Assembly (NCBI RefSeq): GCF_002797395.1
Contig: NZ_KZ454943.1
Coordinates: 611,325 to 675,324, forward strand
Direction of reading: 5' to 3'
DNA: 64,000 nucleotides
Origin: Bacillus solitudinis
GTDB lineage: Bacteria; Bacillota; Bacilli; Bacillales; Bacillaceae_D
Made by a program: the position numbers and the translations under genes. This document shows positions 54,542 to 62,783 of the stretch, piece by piece. How positions within the stretch are numbered: position 1 is the stretch's first letter; each line of letters begins with the position of its first letter. The notes under the pieces are model-generated. The model was not told where the DNA came from. It saw nothing but the letters and a program-made list of their open reading frames with translations, and ran no database searches.

Positions 54542-55054
54542 CTACATCATTAAAATGATAATAAGAAGACCTGTTAAGAACCCGAGACTTTTTATCATTT
54601 TCTCATACCGTGTTTGTTGGTCTCGTGCTTCCCCTTCTTCTCTTTCTAAATGAGACAGTGTCAGCTTAATTTGCTTTTGCTGTTGTTCACGATCCTGTTG
54701 TCCAAGTGTTGCCCCAAATTGGCTCATCACTTCTCGCTCATTTTGCAGTAGAGCTGTCTCTGACCACGTTTCCTGAAGGCTATTCTCCCACGCTTCATAC
54801 GCAGATTCTTCTTTATTTAAAAGACGGAAAGCAAATTCACTAAAGAAAGAGGAAATTGGATCCGGCATCTGTTTAGCTAAATTTTGACTAGCTTCCGCTA
54901 AAGGAGTTAAGCCATATAATATTTCAGCTTCTAATGATTGAAGCGCGACCTTCAATTGTCTCAATTGCCGAGGGCGCTCACTTAATCGCTTCGCAAACCC
55001 GAATCCAAGAATTGTTGTTGTTAACAAGATGAAAATAGCCCCTAGTAATTTCAC
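54542..55054 (-). CDS. spoIIIAB: Stage III sporulation protein AB
   Basis: Membrane-tethered protein of 170 residues: N-terminal helix (about 3-20), GspF/T2SS-F-like helical domain (LSERPRQLRQLKVALQSLEA, EILYGLTPLAEASQNLA), and a C-terminal helix (about 152-170). Overlaps spoIIIAA by 4 bases. Confidence 0.95.
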   Translation of the reverse strand: MKLLGAIFILLTTTILGFGFAKRLSERPRQLRQLKVALQSLEAEILYGLTPLAEASQNLAKQMPDPISSFFSEFAFRLLNKEESAYEAWENSLQETWSETALLQNEREVMSQFGATLGQQDREQQQKQIKLTLSHLEREEGEARDQQTRYEKMIKSLGFLTGLLIIILMM

Positions 55055-55986
55055 CTTACTTTCACCACGTTCTTTAGCTGATGACGTACCCGCTTTACGA
55101 CTCCAGGTTTAGTCGTCCGGCCGAGCTCGACATAGCGATTAAATGCTTGCATTTCAAACAAGGGCTGTAACGCAGGACGTGATGCTAAGTCTTCTAGAGA
55201 AAAGCCATGAGCAGTAGTCATCACCCCCACTCCCGCATGAAGTGCTTCTTGGATAGCTAGACAATCTTCAACACGACCAATTTCATCAACAATAAGTACA
55301 TCTGGACTCATTGAGCGAATCATCATCATCATTCCTTCTGCTTTTGGACAACCATCGAGAACATCCACTCTTTTTCCGAGATGATGCTGTGGTACTCCTT
55401 TTAAACTTGCAGCAATTTCTGAGCGTTCGTCGACAACTCCTACTTTTAAAGGACTAATCCCCTTCCTCGGAACACCTTCACTAATCATTCGAGCAACATC
55501 TCGAAGTAAAGTGGTCTTTCCTGACTGAGGTGGTCCTACAAACAATGTATTTAACCATCTCCCGTCATACAGTTCAGAAACAAGTTTCTCTGCTACACCA
55601 ATCGTCTGTCTGGCAATCCTTATATTATAAGAGCTTATATCTCGAATCGTTTTAACTTGTCCTTTGTCAAGAACAACCTTTCCCGCCAAACCAACCCGGT
55701 GTCCTCCTTGTATCGTAATAAAGCCCCTCCTAAGTTCTTCTTCAAACGCGTAAAGCGAGTATTGACTAAGTTGGTTTAATAAGAATTGTCCATCCTCAGG
55801 CTTCACAAGATACAATTGGTTAAATTGCTCAGGGTAAAAAGGTTTACCATCTGCAATTACTTCAAGTGGCCTTGCCACTCGTAATCTTATTTCTTCAATT
55901 TGAGATTGGACAGAAGTTGGTAGGTTTATTAGTAGTTTGCGAATTCCATCTGGTAAAACAGGTAAAACCTCTTTTAACATAACCAC
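55051..55986 (-). CDS. spoIIIAA: Stage III sporulation protein AA (ATPase)
   Basis: AAA-type ATPase related to secretion ATPases, likely powering the SpoIIIA channel from the mother-cell side. Walker A FVGPPQSGKTTLLRDVARMI, Walker B SPDVLIVDEIGRVEDC, and the sensor region GVGVMTTAHGFSLEDL. 311 residues. First gene of the operon, with yqhV 6 bases upstream. Confidence 0.96.
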   Translation of the reverse strand: MVMLKEVLPVLPDGIRKLLINLPTSVQSQIEEIRLRVARPLEVIADGKPFYPEQFNQLYLVKPEDGQFLLNQLSQYSLYAFEEELRRGFITIQGGHRVGLAGKVVLDKGQVKTIRDISSYNIRIARQTIGVAEKLVSELYDGRWLNTLFVGPPQSGKTTLLRDVARMISEGVPRKGISPLKVGVVDERSEIAASLKGVPQHHLGKRVDVLDGCPKAEGMMMMIRSMSPDVLIVDEIGRVEDCLAIQEALHAGVGVMTTAHGFSLEDLASRPALQPLFEMQAFNRYVELGRTTKPGVVKRVRHQLKNVVKVR

Positions 55987-55992
55987 TTCCCC

Positions 55993-56274
55993 CTATCTTC
56001 GAATTCCTAGTAAAATTAAGATGACACCACCGCCAATTAGCGCTAGCTTTGTCATGGATATTCGGTCAGAGATACCAATAAGACCAACTGCAATGGAAGT
56101 CACTAAAACCGTCGGACCAATTATTGCAAGAATTGCATTAATCCCCACTGCTTTTTCAACATTATTGAAACGCAACATCATTCCCGCTGCTGTCAGTTCA
56201 ATTAATCCTGAGAGGACCCTTAAGCCAACCATGACTAATACGGCGGTTTCTATAGTAAGAAGCCAACTTTTCAT
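55993..56274 (-). CDS. yqhV: YqhV-like membrane protein (DUF2619)
   Basis: 93 residues with three hydrophobic helices (about 5-33, 40-62, 70-90). Conserved AVLVMVGLRVLSGLIELTAA and NNVEKAVGINAILAIIGPT. It lies directly before spoIIIAA, as in B. subtilis, and is probably co-transcribed in the mother cell. Function unknown. Confidence 0.88.
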   Translation of the reverse strand: MKSWLLTIETAVLVMVGLRVLSGLIELTAAGMMLRFNNVEKAVGINAILAIIGPTVLVTSIAVGLIGISDRISMTKLALIGGGVILILLGIRR

Positions 56275-56353
56275 ATATCCACCTCAACGTTCATTATTGT
56301 GATAACTTGTTCTCGCTTTTTAAAACTTATGAGGTACTGGACGAGTTAAGAAC

Positions 56354-56400
56354 AAAAAAAAGACGAGTTTGTCCTTGAATAAGAACAAACTCGCCTTTTA
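56354..56400 (-). terminator. Terminator of efp
   Basis: GGCGAGTTTGTTCTT pairs with AAGGACAAACTCGTC, with a T-run on the minus strand. Confidence 0.85.
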
Positions 56401-56419
56401 TTTAATTTCCAACTTATAA

Positions 56420-56977
56420 TTATGCTCTTGATACATATGCACTGTTGCGGGTATCAATAATTAATACGTCACCCTGATTGATAAAGAAAGGAACCTGAAC
56501 GGTTAATCCCGTTTCAAGCGTCGCTGGCTTTGTTCCGCCTGATGCAGTATCGCCTTTAATACCTGGCTCGGTTTCTGTTACTTCGAGTTCAACCGTATTC
56601 GGTACTTCAACCCCAAGTGTCTCACCTTGGAAACTCATAATTTGGACAACCATGTTTTCTTTGAGAAATTGAAGTTCCGTTTTTATTTGGTCTTCTTGTA
56701 ACTCAAGTTGTTCAAATGTTTCATTATCCATGAACGTGTGAACACCAGCGCTCTCATATAAATAAGCCATGCGGCGGTTTTCAATATGTGCTTTTGAAAC
56801 CTTTTCACCAGCGCGGAACGTCTTCTCTTGCACAGCACCAGTTCTTAAATTCCGCAGCTTGGAACGTACGAAAGCTGCTCCTTTACCTGGCTTTACATGT
56901 TGGAAATCCATTACCTGCCAAAGTCCATTATCAACTTCAATTGTTAATCCTGTTTTAAAATCATTTACTGAAATCAT
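56420..56977 (-). CDS. efp: Translation elongation factor P
   Basis: Relieves ribosome stalling at polyproline. [38 protein letters not shown] (the modification-loop Lys), and the C-terminal [32 protein letters not shown] are hallmarks. 185 residues from the ATG at 56977, which follows GGAGG by 8 bases. Confidence 0.97.
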   Translation of the reverse strand: MISVNDFKTGLTIEVDNGLWQVMDFQHVKPGKGAAFVRSKLRNLRTGAVQEKTFRAGEKVSKAHIENRRMAYLYESAGVHTFMDNETFEQLELQEDQIKTELQFLKENMVVQIMSFQGETLGVEVPNTVELEVTETEPGIKGDTASGGTKPATLETGLTVQVPFFINQGDVLIIDTRNSAYVSRA

Positions 56978-57074
56978 ATTATCTGCCTCCATCTTTCCAT
57001 CCATTTAACGTGGACAATCCATCACATTTCCTACTATACCATAGCTTGAACCAAGTTTCTCCAATATTTTTTGG

Positions 57075-58142
57075 TTAATCTATAATCAGTAATTCTTTAG
57101 GAGATTTTGTAAATGATCGATTTCCGTTCTCTGTAATAAGTGTATCATCTTCAATTCTTGTACCGCCTACATTCGCGATATATATGCCAGGTTCAACGGT
57201 TACAATCATTCCAGGCTTGAGTACTGTATCTGACTTCAAGGAAAGTGTTGGTCCTTCGTGAACTTCCATTCCAAGACCGTGCCCTGTTGAATGTCCAAAA
57301 TATTGGCCATAGCCCTGTTCTGAAATATAATCTCTAGTTAGAGCATCCGCTTCTCTTCCTGTTAAACCAGGCTTCAACCCTTGCATTCCACGGGCTTGCG
57401 CTTCAAAGACTGTATCATAAATTTCCTTTAACTCGGTACTGATTGCTCCAATTGCAATCGTTCTAGTAATGTCCGAACAATAGCCCTGATAATAAGCCCC
57501 AAAATCTAACGTAACAAGTTCACCCTTCTCAATAATCTTGTCACTTGCCACACCATGTGGAAGAGCAGAGCGATAGCCAGATGCAACAATAATATCAAAA
57601 GATGAACTAAGTGCCCCTTGCTTTCTCATATAGAATTCAAGCTCATTCGAAACCTCCAGCTCCTTTATGCCTGGACGAATAAACGTTGTAATGTGCTCAA
57701 ATGTCGCATCTGCAATATCAGCTGCCTCTTGAATAATCTTTATTTCTTGTTGATCCTTAATCATTCTTAGTTCTTCAATCACCCCTGATATCGGAACTAG
57801 CCTGGCTGATTCAATAAACTTCTTATAAAGTTGATGAGCTTCGTATGTAAGATGAGATTGTTCAAATCCAATGTTTTTTATTCCGAGTCGTTCCACCTGC
57901 TTGGCGACCTCTACAAAAATAGGACCAGTATGTTGAACAATCGTAAATTCCTTTGCCTGTTCTTTCGCCTGTTCCATGTAACGAAAGTCTGTAACTAAAA
58001 CGGCTTCTTTCTCGGAAATAAGTAAGACGCCGGCTGTTCCTGAAAAATGAGATAGATATCTGCGATTATAGGCACTAGTTACCAACATTCCTTCAATGTT
58101 TAACTCTTTAAATCTTCCCCTTAATCCATCAATTCTTTTCAT
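57075..58142 (-). CDS. yqhT: Xaa-Pro peptidase of the M24 family (YqhT)
   Basis: Creatinase-like N-terminal domain (about 1-125) and pita-bread metallopeptidase domain. Metal ligands are visible in VTLDFGAYYQGYCSDITRTI (two Asp), HSTGHGLGMEVHEGP (His), VTVEPGIYI (Glu) and GTRIEDDTLI (Glu). Cleaves N-terminal residues before proline. Overlaps aroQ by 4 bases and precedes efp, the usual aroQ-pepP-efp order. Confidence 0.95.
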   Translation of the reverse strand: MKRIDGLRGRFKELNIEGMLVTSAYNRRYLSHFSGTAGVLLISEKEAVLVTDFRYMEQAKEQAKEFTIVQHTGPIFVEVAKQVERLGIKNIGFEQSHLTYEAHQLYKKFIESARLVPISGVIEELRMIKDQQEIKIIQEAADIADATFEHITTFIRPGIKELEVSNELEFYMRKQGALSSSFDIIVASGYRSALPHGVASDKIIEKGELVTLDFGAYYQGYCSDITRTIAIGAISTELKEIYDTVFEAQARGMQGLKPGLTGREADALTRDYISEQGYGQYFGHSTGHGLGMEVHEGPTLSLKSDTVLKPGMIVTVEPGIYIANVGGTRIEDDTLITENGNRSFTKSPKELLIID

Positions 58143-58579
58143 TTCTTCTCATCTCCCTCAAGTAAAGCTGTCAACGCAAGTTTATAGCCCATAAAACCTA
58201 AGCCAACAATTTGGCCTTTGGTTACTGGTGCCGTTACGGACGTATGACGAAATGCTTCTCTTGCATGAACATTTGAAATGTGAACTTCAATTACAGGAAC
58301 ATTAATACTTGCAATCGCATCGCGAACACCGTAACTGTAATGCGTTAGGGCACCTGGGTTAATGATGACACCATCGGTCAAATCCGCTGATTTGTGAATC
58401 AAATCAATCACTTCCCCTTCATGATTTGATTGGAAACAAGAGATTTGACAACCTAGTCTTAAGCCCTCTTCCTTTAGCATATTTTCTAAATCCACTAAAG
58501 TTGACGTACCGTATACGCCTGGTTCACGAAGGCCTAATCGATTTAAATTGGGTCCGTTTATAACATAGATATGTTTCAT
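58139..58579 (-). CDS. aroQ: Type II 3-dehydroquinate dehydratase
   Basis: Shikimate pathway enzyme of 146 residues. INGPNLNRLGLREPGVYG, FQSNHEGEVIDLIH, NPGALTHYSYGVRDAI (Tyr/His region) and EVHISNVHAREAFRHTSV are the conserved blocks. Translationally coupled with the downstream peptidase gene. Confidence 0.96.
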   Translation of the reverse strand: MKHIYVINGPNLNRLGLREPGVYGTSTLVDLENMLKEEGLRLGCQISCFQSNHEGEVIDLIHKSADLTDGVIINPGALTHYSYGVRDAIASINVPVIEVHISNVHAREAFRHTSVTAPVTKGQIVGLGFMGYKLALTALLEGDEKK

Positions 58580-58680
58580 GGGCTATTCCTCTTTTCATAT
58601 CTGTTTCAACCTCGATAAGGTTTACTATTTTATTCCTATTGTATCACAGTTATGATAGGTAGTAATTAAAGAGGAATATG

Positions 58681-59178
58681 TTATATCTTTGATTTTCGAT
58701 GTTGTTGTGCATACTCATAGGATACAGAGTAGCCAATAAACAACCCATAAATTACGTATAAACACAATGTAGAAGCAATTGTATTAAAATCTAAATTTTG
58801 GACAGCCTTTAGTCCAGGAAAAATAGGATTTAACACATAAAATACTAAAAGCCACAAACCAGTTCCAAACCCCATCGCAGCCCAAATACTATGGAATTTC
58901 TGCAAAATCAATTTATATAAGAATGCGACTCCAATTGATAAAATGGCAATCATGCCCACACCGATTAGTTGACCGATGTATGTGTTTTTCCAATCTCCAA
59001 ACGCCCATGGCATGAGGATTAACGCTGGACCGATCCTCATAAAATTAAAATAAAAAGCAATGTATCCGACAAGAGACCAAATTAAGCCACCGAAAAAGCC
59101 AATAAGAACAACTTTTGTGCCGAATGACATTTGTTCTTCAACTAATTTTTTTCTTGATATTTGTGACTGATTTTCCAT
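58681..59178 (-). CDS. yqhR: YqhR-like membrane protein
   Basis: 165 residues, four hydrophobic helices, including VVLIGFFGGLIWSLVGYIAF and TLCLYVIYGLFIGYSVSYEY. The family is present in spore-forming Bacilli beside aroQ. ATG at 59178 with AAGGAGG upstream; the frame is open to 59196. Function unknown. Confidence 0.85.
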   Translation of the reverse strand: MENQSQISRKKLVEEQMSFGTKVVLIGFFGGLIWSLVGYIAFYFNFMRIGPALILMPWAFGDWKNTYIGQLIGVGMIAILSIGVAFLYKLILQKFHSIWAAMGFGTGLWLLVFYVLNPIFPGLKAVQNLDFNTIASTLCLYVIYGLFIGYSVSYEYAQQHRKSKI

Positions 59179-59433
59179 TACATCCACCTCCTTCACCTAG
59201 TATTTCCCACGTACTCTGTAACTCATGCAAGAGAATATCGATTCTACTTAAATGATTTGACATCTTTTTCTATGGGATTGTGTAAAATGTAGGAAAGTGG
59301 ATATCAATGACAATATAAGATACGAAACCATAGAGTATTTTAAACATTTGATGTAAAATGAAAGGAAAAAGATAGTGCAAAAAGTGCAAGTCAAAATTGT
59401 CTAGCTTTTTACTCTAATGGAGGTGAACTGACC

Positions 59434-59835
59434 ATGCGTCGATCGATGCAAATCATTTTTCCAATTGTGCTTGTTATGGCTTTAATAGGGGTTGTTGTAA
59501 ATCCACTTGGTTTGTTAAGACAACTTTTATTTATGACGGCGATTATCGCCATCATATTCTTCCTTTATCGTTTATATATTTCAAGACGTTATGGTACGAG
59601 TTTATTTCCGAAAAGAGAAGGTCCGACTAAAGCGCAATTACGTAAAGCAAAACGAACGACCACAGTACAGAGCTCACATCTGAAACGAAAATCAAGTTTA
59701 AAAGGACCGAACGGTAGAAAGGCATCAACGAGAAAGCCTCATAGTCGTTCACCACTAAAAACACGTCGCGAAGATCATAACCTTACCGTCATTGAAGGCA
59801 AGAAAAACAAAAAAAAGAGTCGTGCTTTTTTCTAA
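59434..59835 (+). CDS. yqhP: YqhP-like small membrane protein (SA1362 family)
   Basis: 133 residues with two N-terminal transmembrane helices (about 5-24 and 29-47), then a very basic tail rich in Lys, Arg and Ser (KRTTTVQSSHLKRKSSLKGP). Ribosome site GGAGGTGAAC precedes the ATG. Position between yqhR and the patatin-like gene fits YqhP. Function unknown; the tail could contact nucleic acid or anionic lipid. Confidence 0.75.
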   Translation: MRRSMQIIFPIVLVMALIGVVVNPLGLLRQLLFMTAIIAIIFFLYRLYISRRYGTSLFPKREGPTKAQLRKAKRTTTVQSSHLKRKSSLKGPNGRKASTRKPHSRSPLKTRREDHNLTVIEGKKNKKKSRAFF

Positions 59836-59862
59836 GTTATTGAAAGAAGTTTCAATAACTTA
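59833..59862 (+). terminator. Terminator of yqhP
   Basis: TAAGTTATTGAAA and TTTCAATAACTTA arms with a 4-base loop, starting at the stop codon. A second hairpin (ACTTCTATGAG/CTCATAGAAG, 59898-59927) follows. T-runs are weak. Confidence 0.5.
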
Positions 59863-60010
59863 GAAGCAATGAGTATAGCCGTTACCTGCTTTTGAGACTT
59901 CTATGAGTGGATTTCTCATAGAAGCCTCGCAACGTGCGGGACATTGCCACCTCCTCAAAAGTCTATTAAAGGTTGGCTTTTTCCTTTTTACCCCTTCTAA
60001 GCTCGTCTTT

Positions 60011-60907
60011 TTAACGACTCCAGCATTTTAAGAAATGGTCAGTCTCCTCTCGTCCTAATGTAATCAATTTTTGTTTAACATCCTCACTTATTGAAAAATC
60101 AGTTGCTTTCACATCAAGTACGGGAATAAAGACAATATTCTTTGCGTCCCCCTGCTCCACATAGCGTAAATCGTGAGCTGAGCTCATCGTTTCAAAAAGA
60201 GCTTTAAACATTGTTATCGCATTATTAATCTTATTTGGTGGTATTTCCTTAATCTGAGGCGTAAGTTGAAAGCCAACGACCGGTCTTTTCCACGCTCTTA
60301 CTTTTCCGTCTCTAAACAACCACATTGGGAAATTACTCAAGATCCCCCCATCAACAATGTACGATGCCTTCCCAATCCCAGTTCTGTTATATAGCTTCAC
60401 AGGTTCAAAAAAATAAGGAATACTACAACTCATTCGAACGGCTCTAGCTACGGAAAACATACCTGGAATAGCACCATATTGTTTTAAATCATCTGGCAAT
60501 ACAATCATTTTTCCTCTTGATAAATCAGATGCAATGATTTTAAGTGTTCCATCTGGCAAATCCGCAAATGTCGAAATGCCTTTTGCTTTTAATATATCAC
60601 GTAACCAATTTTCGAGCTTTTCCCCTTTAAAAAGACCTAATTTAAAATATAAGTGCAACCATTTTGCCATTGAGAAAGGGATATAGGACATCCTTTCATC
60701 CTTAAATTCGTCAACATTTAATTTATCTAGTAAATGATACAGCTCTTCACTTCTATAACCAGCCTTAACAAGAGCAGCAATAATTGAACCCGCACTTGTT
60801 CCGCCCACTCTTTCAAACTCATAGCCCTTCTCTTCCATAACCTGTAAGGCTCCAATAAATGAGAAAGCTTTCACGCCTCCCCCAGCAAATACGCCATCTA
60901 TCCTCAA
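60011..60907 (-). CDS. yqhO: Patatin-like phospholipase (YqhO)
   Basis: Serine/aspartate acyl hydrolase. The oxyanion motif GVFAGGGVKAFSFIGALQVM, nucleophile elbow VGGTSAGSIIAAL (Ser), and Asp-Gly-Gly in YIVDGGILSNFPMW are all intact. About 298 residues from a TTG at 60907, chosen because GGAGG lies 10 bases upstream and the product then starts MRIDGVF like YqhO; a GTG at 60919 overlaps the ribosome site. Substrate unknown. Confidence 0.9.
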   Translation of the reverse strand: MRIDGVFAGGGVKAFSFIGALQVMEEKGYEFERVGGTSAGSIIAALVKAGYRSEELYHLLDKLNVDEFKDERMSYIPFSMAKWLHLYFKLGLFKGEKLENWLRDILKAKGISTFADLPDGTLKIIASDLSRGKMIVLPDDLKQYGAIPGMFSVARAVRMSCSIPYFFEPVKLYNRTGIGKASYIVDGGILSNFPMWLFRDGKVRAWKRPVVGFQLTPQIKEIPPNKINNAITMFKALFETMSSAHDLRYVEQGDAKNIVFIPVLDVKATDFSISEDVKQKLITLGREETDHFLKCWSR

Positions 60908-60978
60908 CCCAATCACCACCTCCCTCTACACTTATGCGAGCCGGGCTTGGTTGGTGCCTAGAACAGAGTCTGACACAA

Positions 60979-61022
60979 AGAGGCTACTGAAAAAGGTCGG
61001 TTTTACCTTTTTAGTAGCCTCT
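60979..61022 (-). repeat. Long hairpin, terminator of mntR
   Basis: AGAGGCTACT and AGTAGCCTCT outer arms with AAAAGGT/ACCTTTT inside. Member of the long-hairpin family; its outer sequence resembles 62721-62763. Confidence 0.7.
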
Positions 61023-61068
61023 ACACAAAGTCTATTTTTGAGCACTGCAGTTGTACTCATATTAGCCA

Positions 61069-61491
61069 TTACTCTATCTCTTCTTTACGCTGAATATTTC
61101 TTAAATCATTTACGCGCTTCGGTTCGTCTTGAAAATATTGAACCAAATCCCCAATTCTATCAATAGCATCCCAGCTAAGATGATGCTCAATCCCTTCAAC
61201 ATCTTGATAAATATGACCAGCATCGACACCAATTAATTTCATGAAATCCTCAAGTAATTCGTGACGATAGACGAGTCGCTTTCCAATTTTTTTACCTTTA
61301 GTTGTTAAAATGAGTCCACGGTAGCGTTCATATATTAAATACTCATTTTTATCGAGTTTTTGTACCATTTTCGTGACAGATGAAGGATGAACCTCTAATG
61401 CCTCTGCAATATCGGATACTCTAGCGTATCCTTTCTCCTCAATTAAAATAAAAATTCTTTCTAAATAATCTTCCATACTAGGTGTTGGCAT
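61069..61491 (-). CDS. mntR: Manganese transport regulator MntR
   Basis: DtxR-family repressor of 140 residues sensing Mn(II). Winged HTH ([40 protein letters not shown]) and dimerisation domain with metal ligands Asp8, Glu11, His77, Glu99, Glu102 and His103 as expected from the family ([15 protein letters not shown]). Monocistronic. Confidence 0.96.
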   Translation of the reverse strand: MPTPSMEDYLERIFILIEEKGYARVSDIAEALEVHPSSVTKMVQKLDKNEYLIYERYRGLILTTKGKKIGKRLVYRHELLEDFMKLIGVDAGHIYQDVEGIEHHLSWDAIDRIGDLVQYFQDEPKRVNDLRNIQRKEEIE

Positions 61492-61626
61492 AGGGACCCT
61501 CCAATTTATAGCAGTTCCATTTACTTGTCATTAAATTTGCAATATCCCTATTTTACTAAAAAACTCCACATCGGACAAGATAAATGCTATAACCATCAAG
61601 CTTTTTACGTTTTTTTTGACTTAAGA

Positions 61627-62652
61627 TTAAGTGAAGTACTCAATTTTCGACTCAGGAAAAAAGCGGTCAATATACGTTTGTATGGTATCTTTCAACTCAT
61701 TCGCTTGCTCATCTTTGTAAACATATTTACCACGTCCATAACGTCCCCATTTATATTTACGTTCGTCCTCATTCATTTCTAGCTTAGTTTTTGGATAACG
61801 CTTTTGAATAACATTTTTTGCAGTTTTTGTGAAGCGATGTTGAATGAGTTCAAACGTTAAATCCTTTTTAGCAAAGGTCGGTAACGTCGCTTCTAGACGT
61901 TCAAACAAGTCTAAATACCCCTCTCTCCAGTTTTCATGTAAAATTAGGGGCGCAACAATAAAACCAAGGGGATAGTCAGCTTTTGCTACTTTCCCAGCAG
62001 CTTCAATCCGTTCTAAAAAAGATGAAGTGCCTGGTTCAAAATGTTTAATTACATAATCAGAATTCACACTAAACCGAAACCGTGTGTTACCATTGTGCTT
62101 TGCATCTAATAAATGATCAACATGATGGTACTTCGTCACAAACCGCAAACGACCATTTTCAGTTTGGCCAATATGCTCAATCGTTTTTTTTAACGAATGC
62201 GTTAAATGATCAATGCCTACAATGTCCGAGGTACAAGCCGCTTCAAAGCGAGTAATTTCCGGATTTCTCTCTTCAATGTACTTATCTGCTGCATCAAATA
62301 TATCCTCAAGATTTACATATGTCCTAATATAAGGCTTATTTCCAAGGGTTGTTTGCAAATAACAATAATGACAATGTCCCATACACCCGGTTGCTAAGGG
62401 AATCGCGTATTCCGCAGAGGGCTTGGATGTATCAAACTTCAATGTTTTTCTAACTCCAATAACTAACGTGGACTTAGCATTTCGATATTGCTGTAGTTCA
62501 TTATTACCAGGAATGTTTCGAACCTGATTATGGGATGTGGTTTCACGAATTTCAAGACCCTTTTTTTCGAATTTTTCCTTAAGCTCTCGTCCAAGTGGAT
62601 ATTCAAGCGCTCCTGGCTCAATATAAATTAGCTGGGGTGAAAATGGCTCCAT
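61627..62652 (-). CDS. splB: Spore photoproduct lyase
   Basis: Radical-SAM enzyme that reverses the thymine dimer (spore photoproduct) on germination. Cluster motif ATGCMGHCHYCYLQTTLG with the CxxxCxxC-type cysteines, HPQ/YIEPGALEYPLG at the N-terminus, and C-terminal catalytic-region FELIQHRFTKTAKNVI. 341 residues from the ATG at 62652, which follows AGAGGTG. No splA upstream in this window. Confidence 0.96.
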   Translation of the reverse strand: MEPFSPQLIYIEPGALEYPLGRELKEKFEKKGLEIRETTSHNQVRNIPGNNELQQYRNAKSTLVIGVRKTLKFDTSKPSAEYAIPLATGCMGHCHYCYLQTTLGNKPYIRTYVNLEDIFDAADKYIEERNPEITRFEAACTSDIVGIDHLTHSLKKTIEHIGQTENGRLRFVTKYHHVDHLLDAKHNGNTRFRFSVNSDYVIKHFEPGTSSFLERIEAAGKVAKADYPLGFIVAPLILHENWREGYLDLFERLEATLPTFAKKDLTFELIQHRFTKTAKNVIQKRYPKTKLEMNEDERKYKWGRYGRGKYVYKDEQANELKDTIQTYIDRFFPESKIEYFT

Positions 62653-62720
62653 GACTGCACCTCTTTTTCTTATTAGGTTGTGCAATCATATGTAATTAAG
62701 TAATCCATTTTGTAGAAAAA

Positions 62721-62770
62721 GAGGCTATAGAAAAAGGTTTGTTTTTCCTTTTTCTATAGCCTCTTTTTTA
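62721..62770 (-). terminator. Terminator of the ribonucleotide reductase gene
   Basis: Seventeen-base arms (62721-62737 and 62747-62763, outer GAGGCTATAG) with T-rich flanks. Another member of the long-hairpin family. Confidence 0.85.
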
Positions 62771-62783
62771 ATTCACTTGTTTT

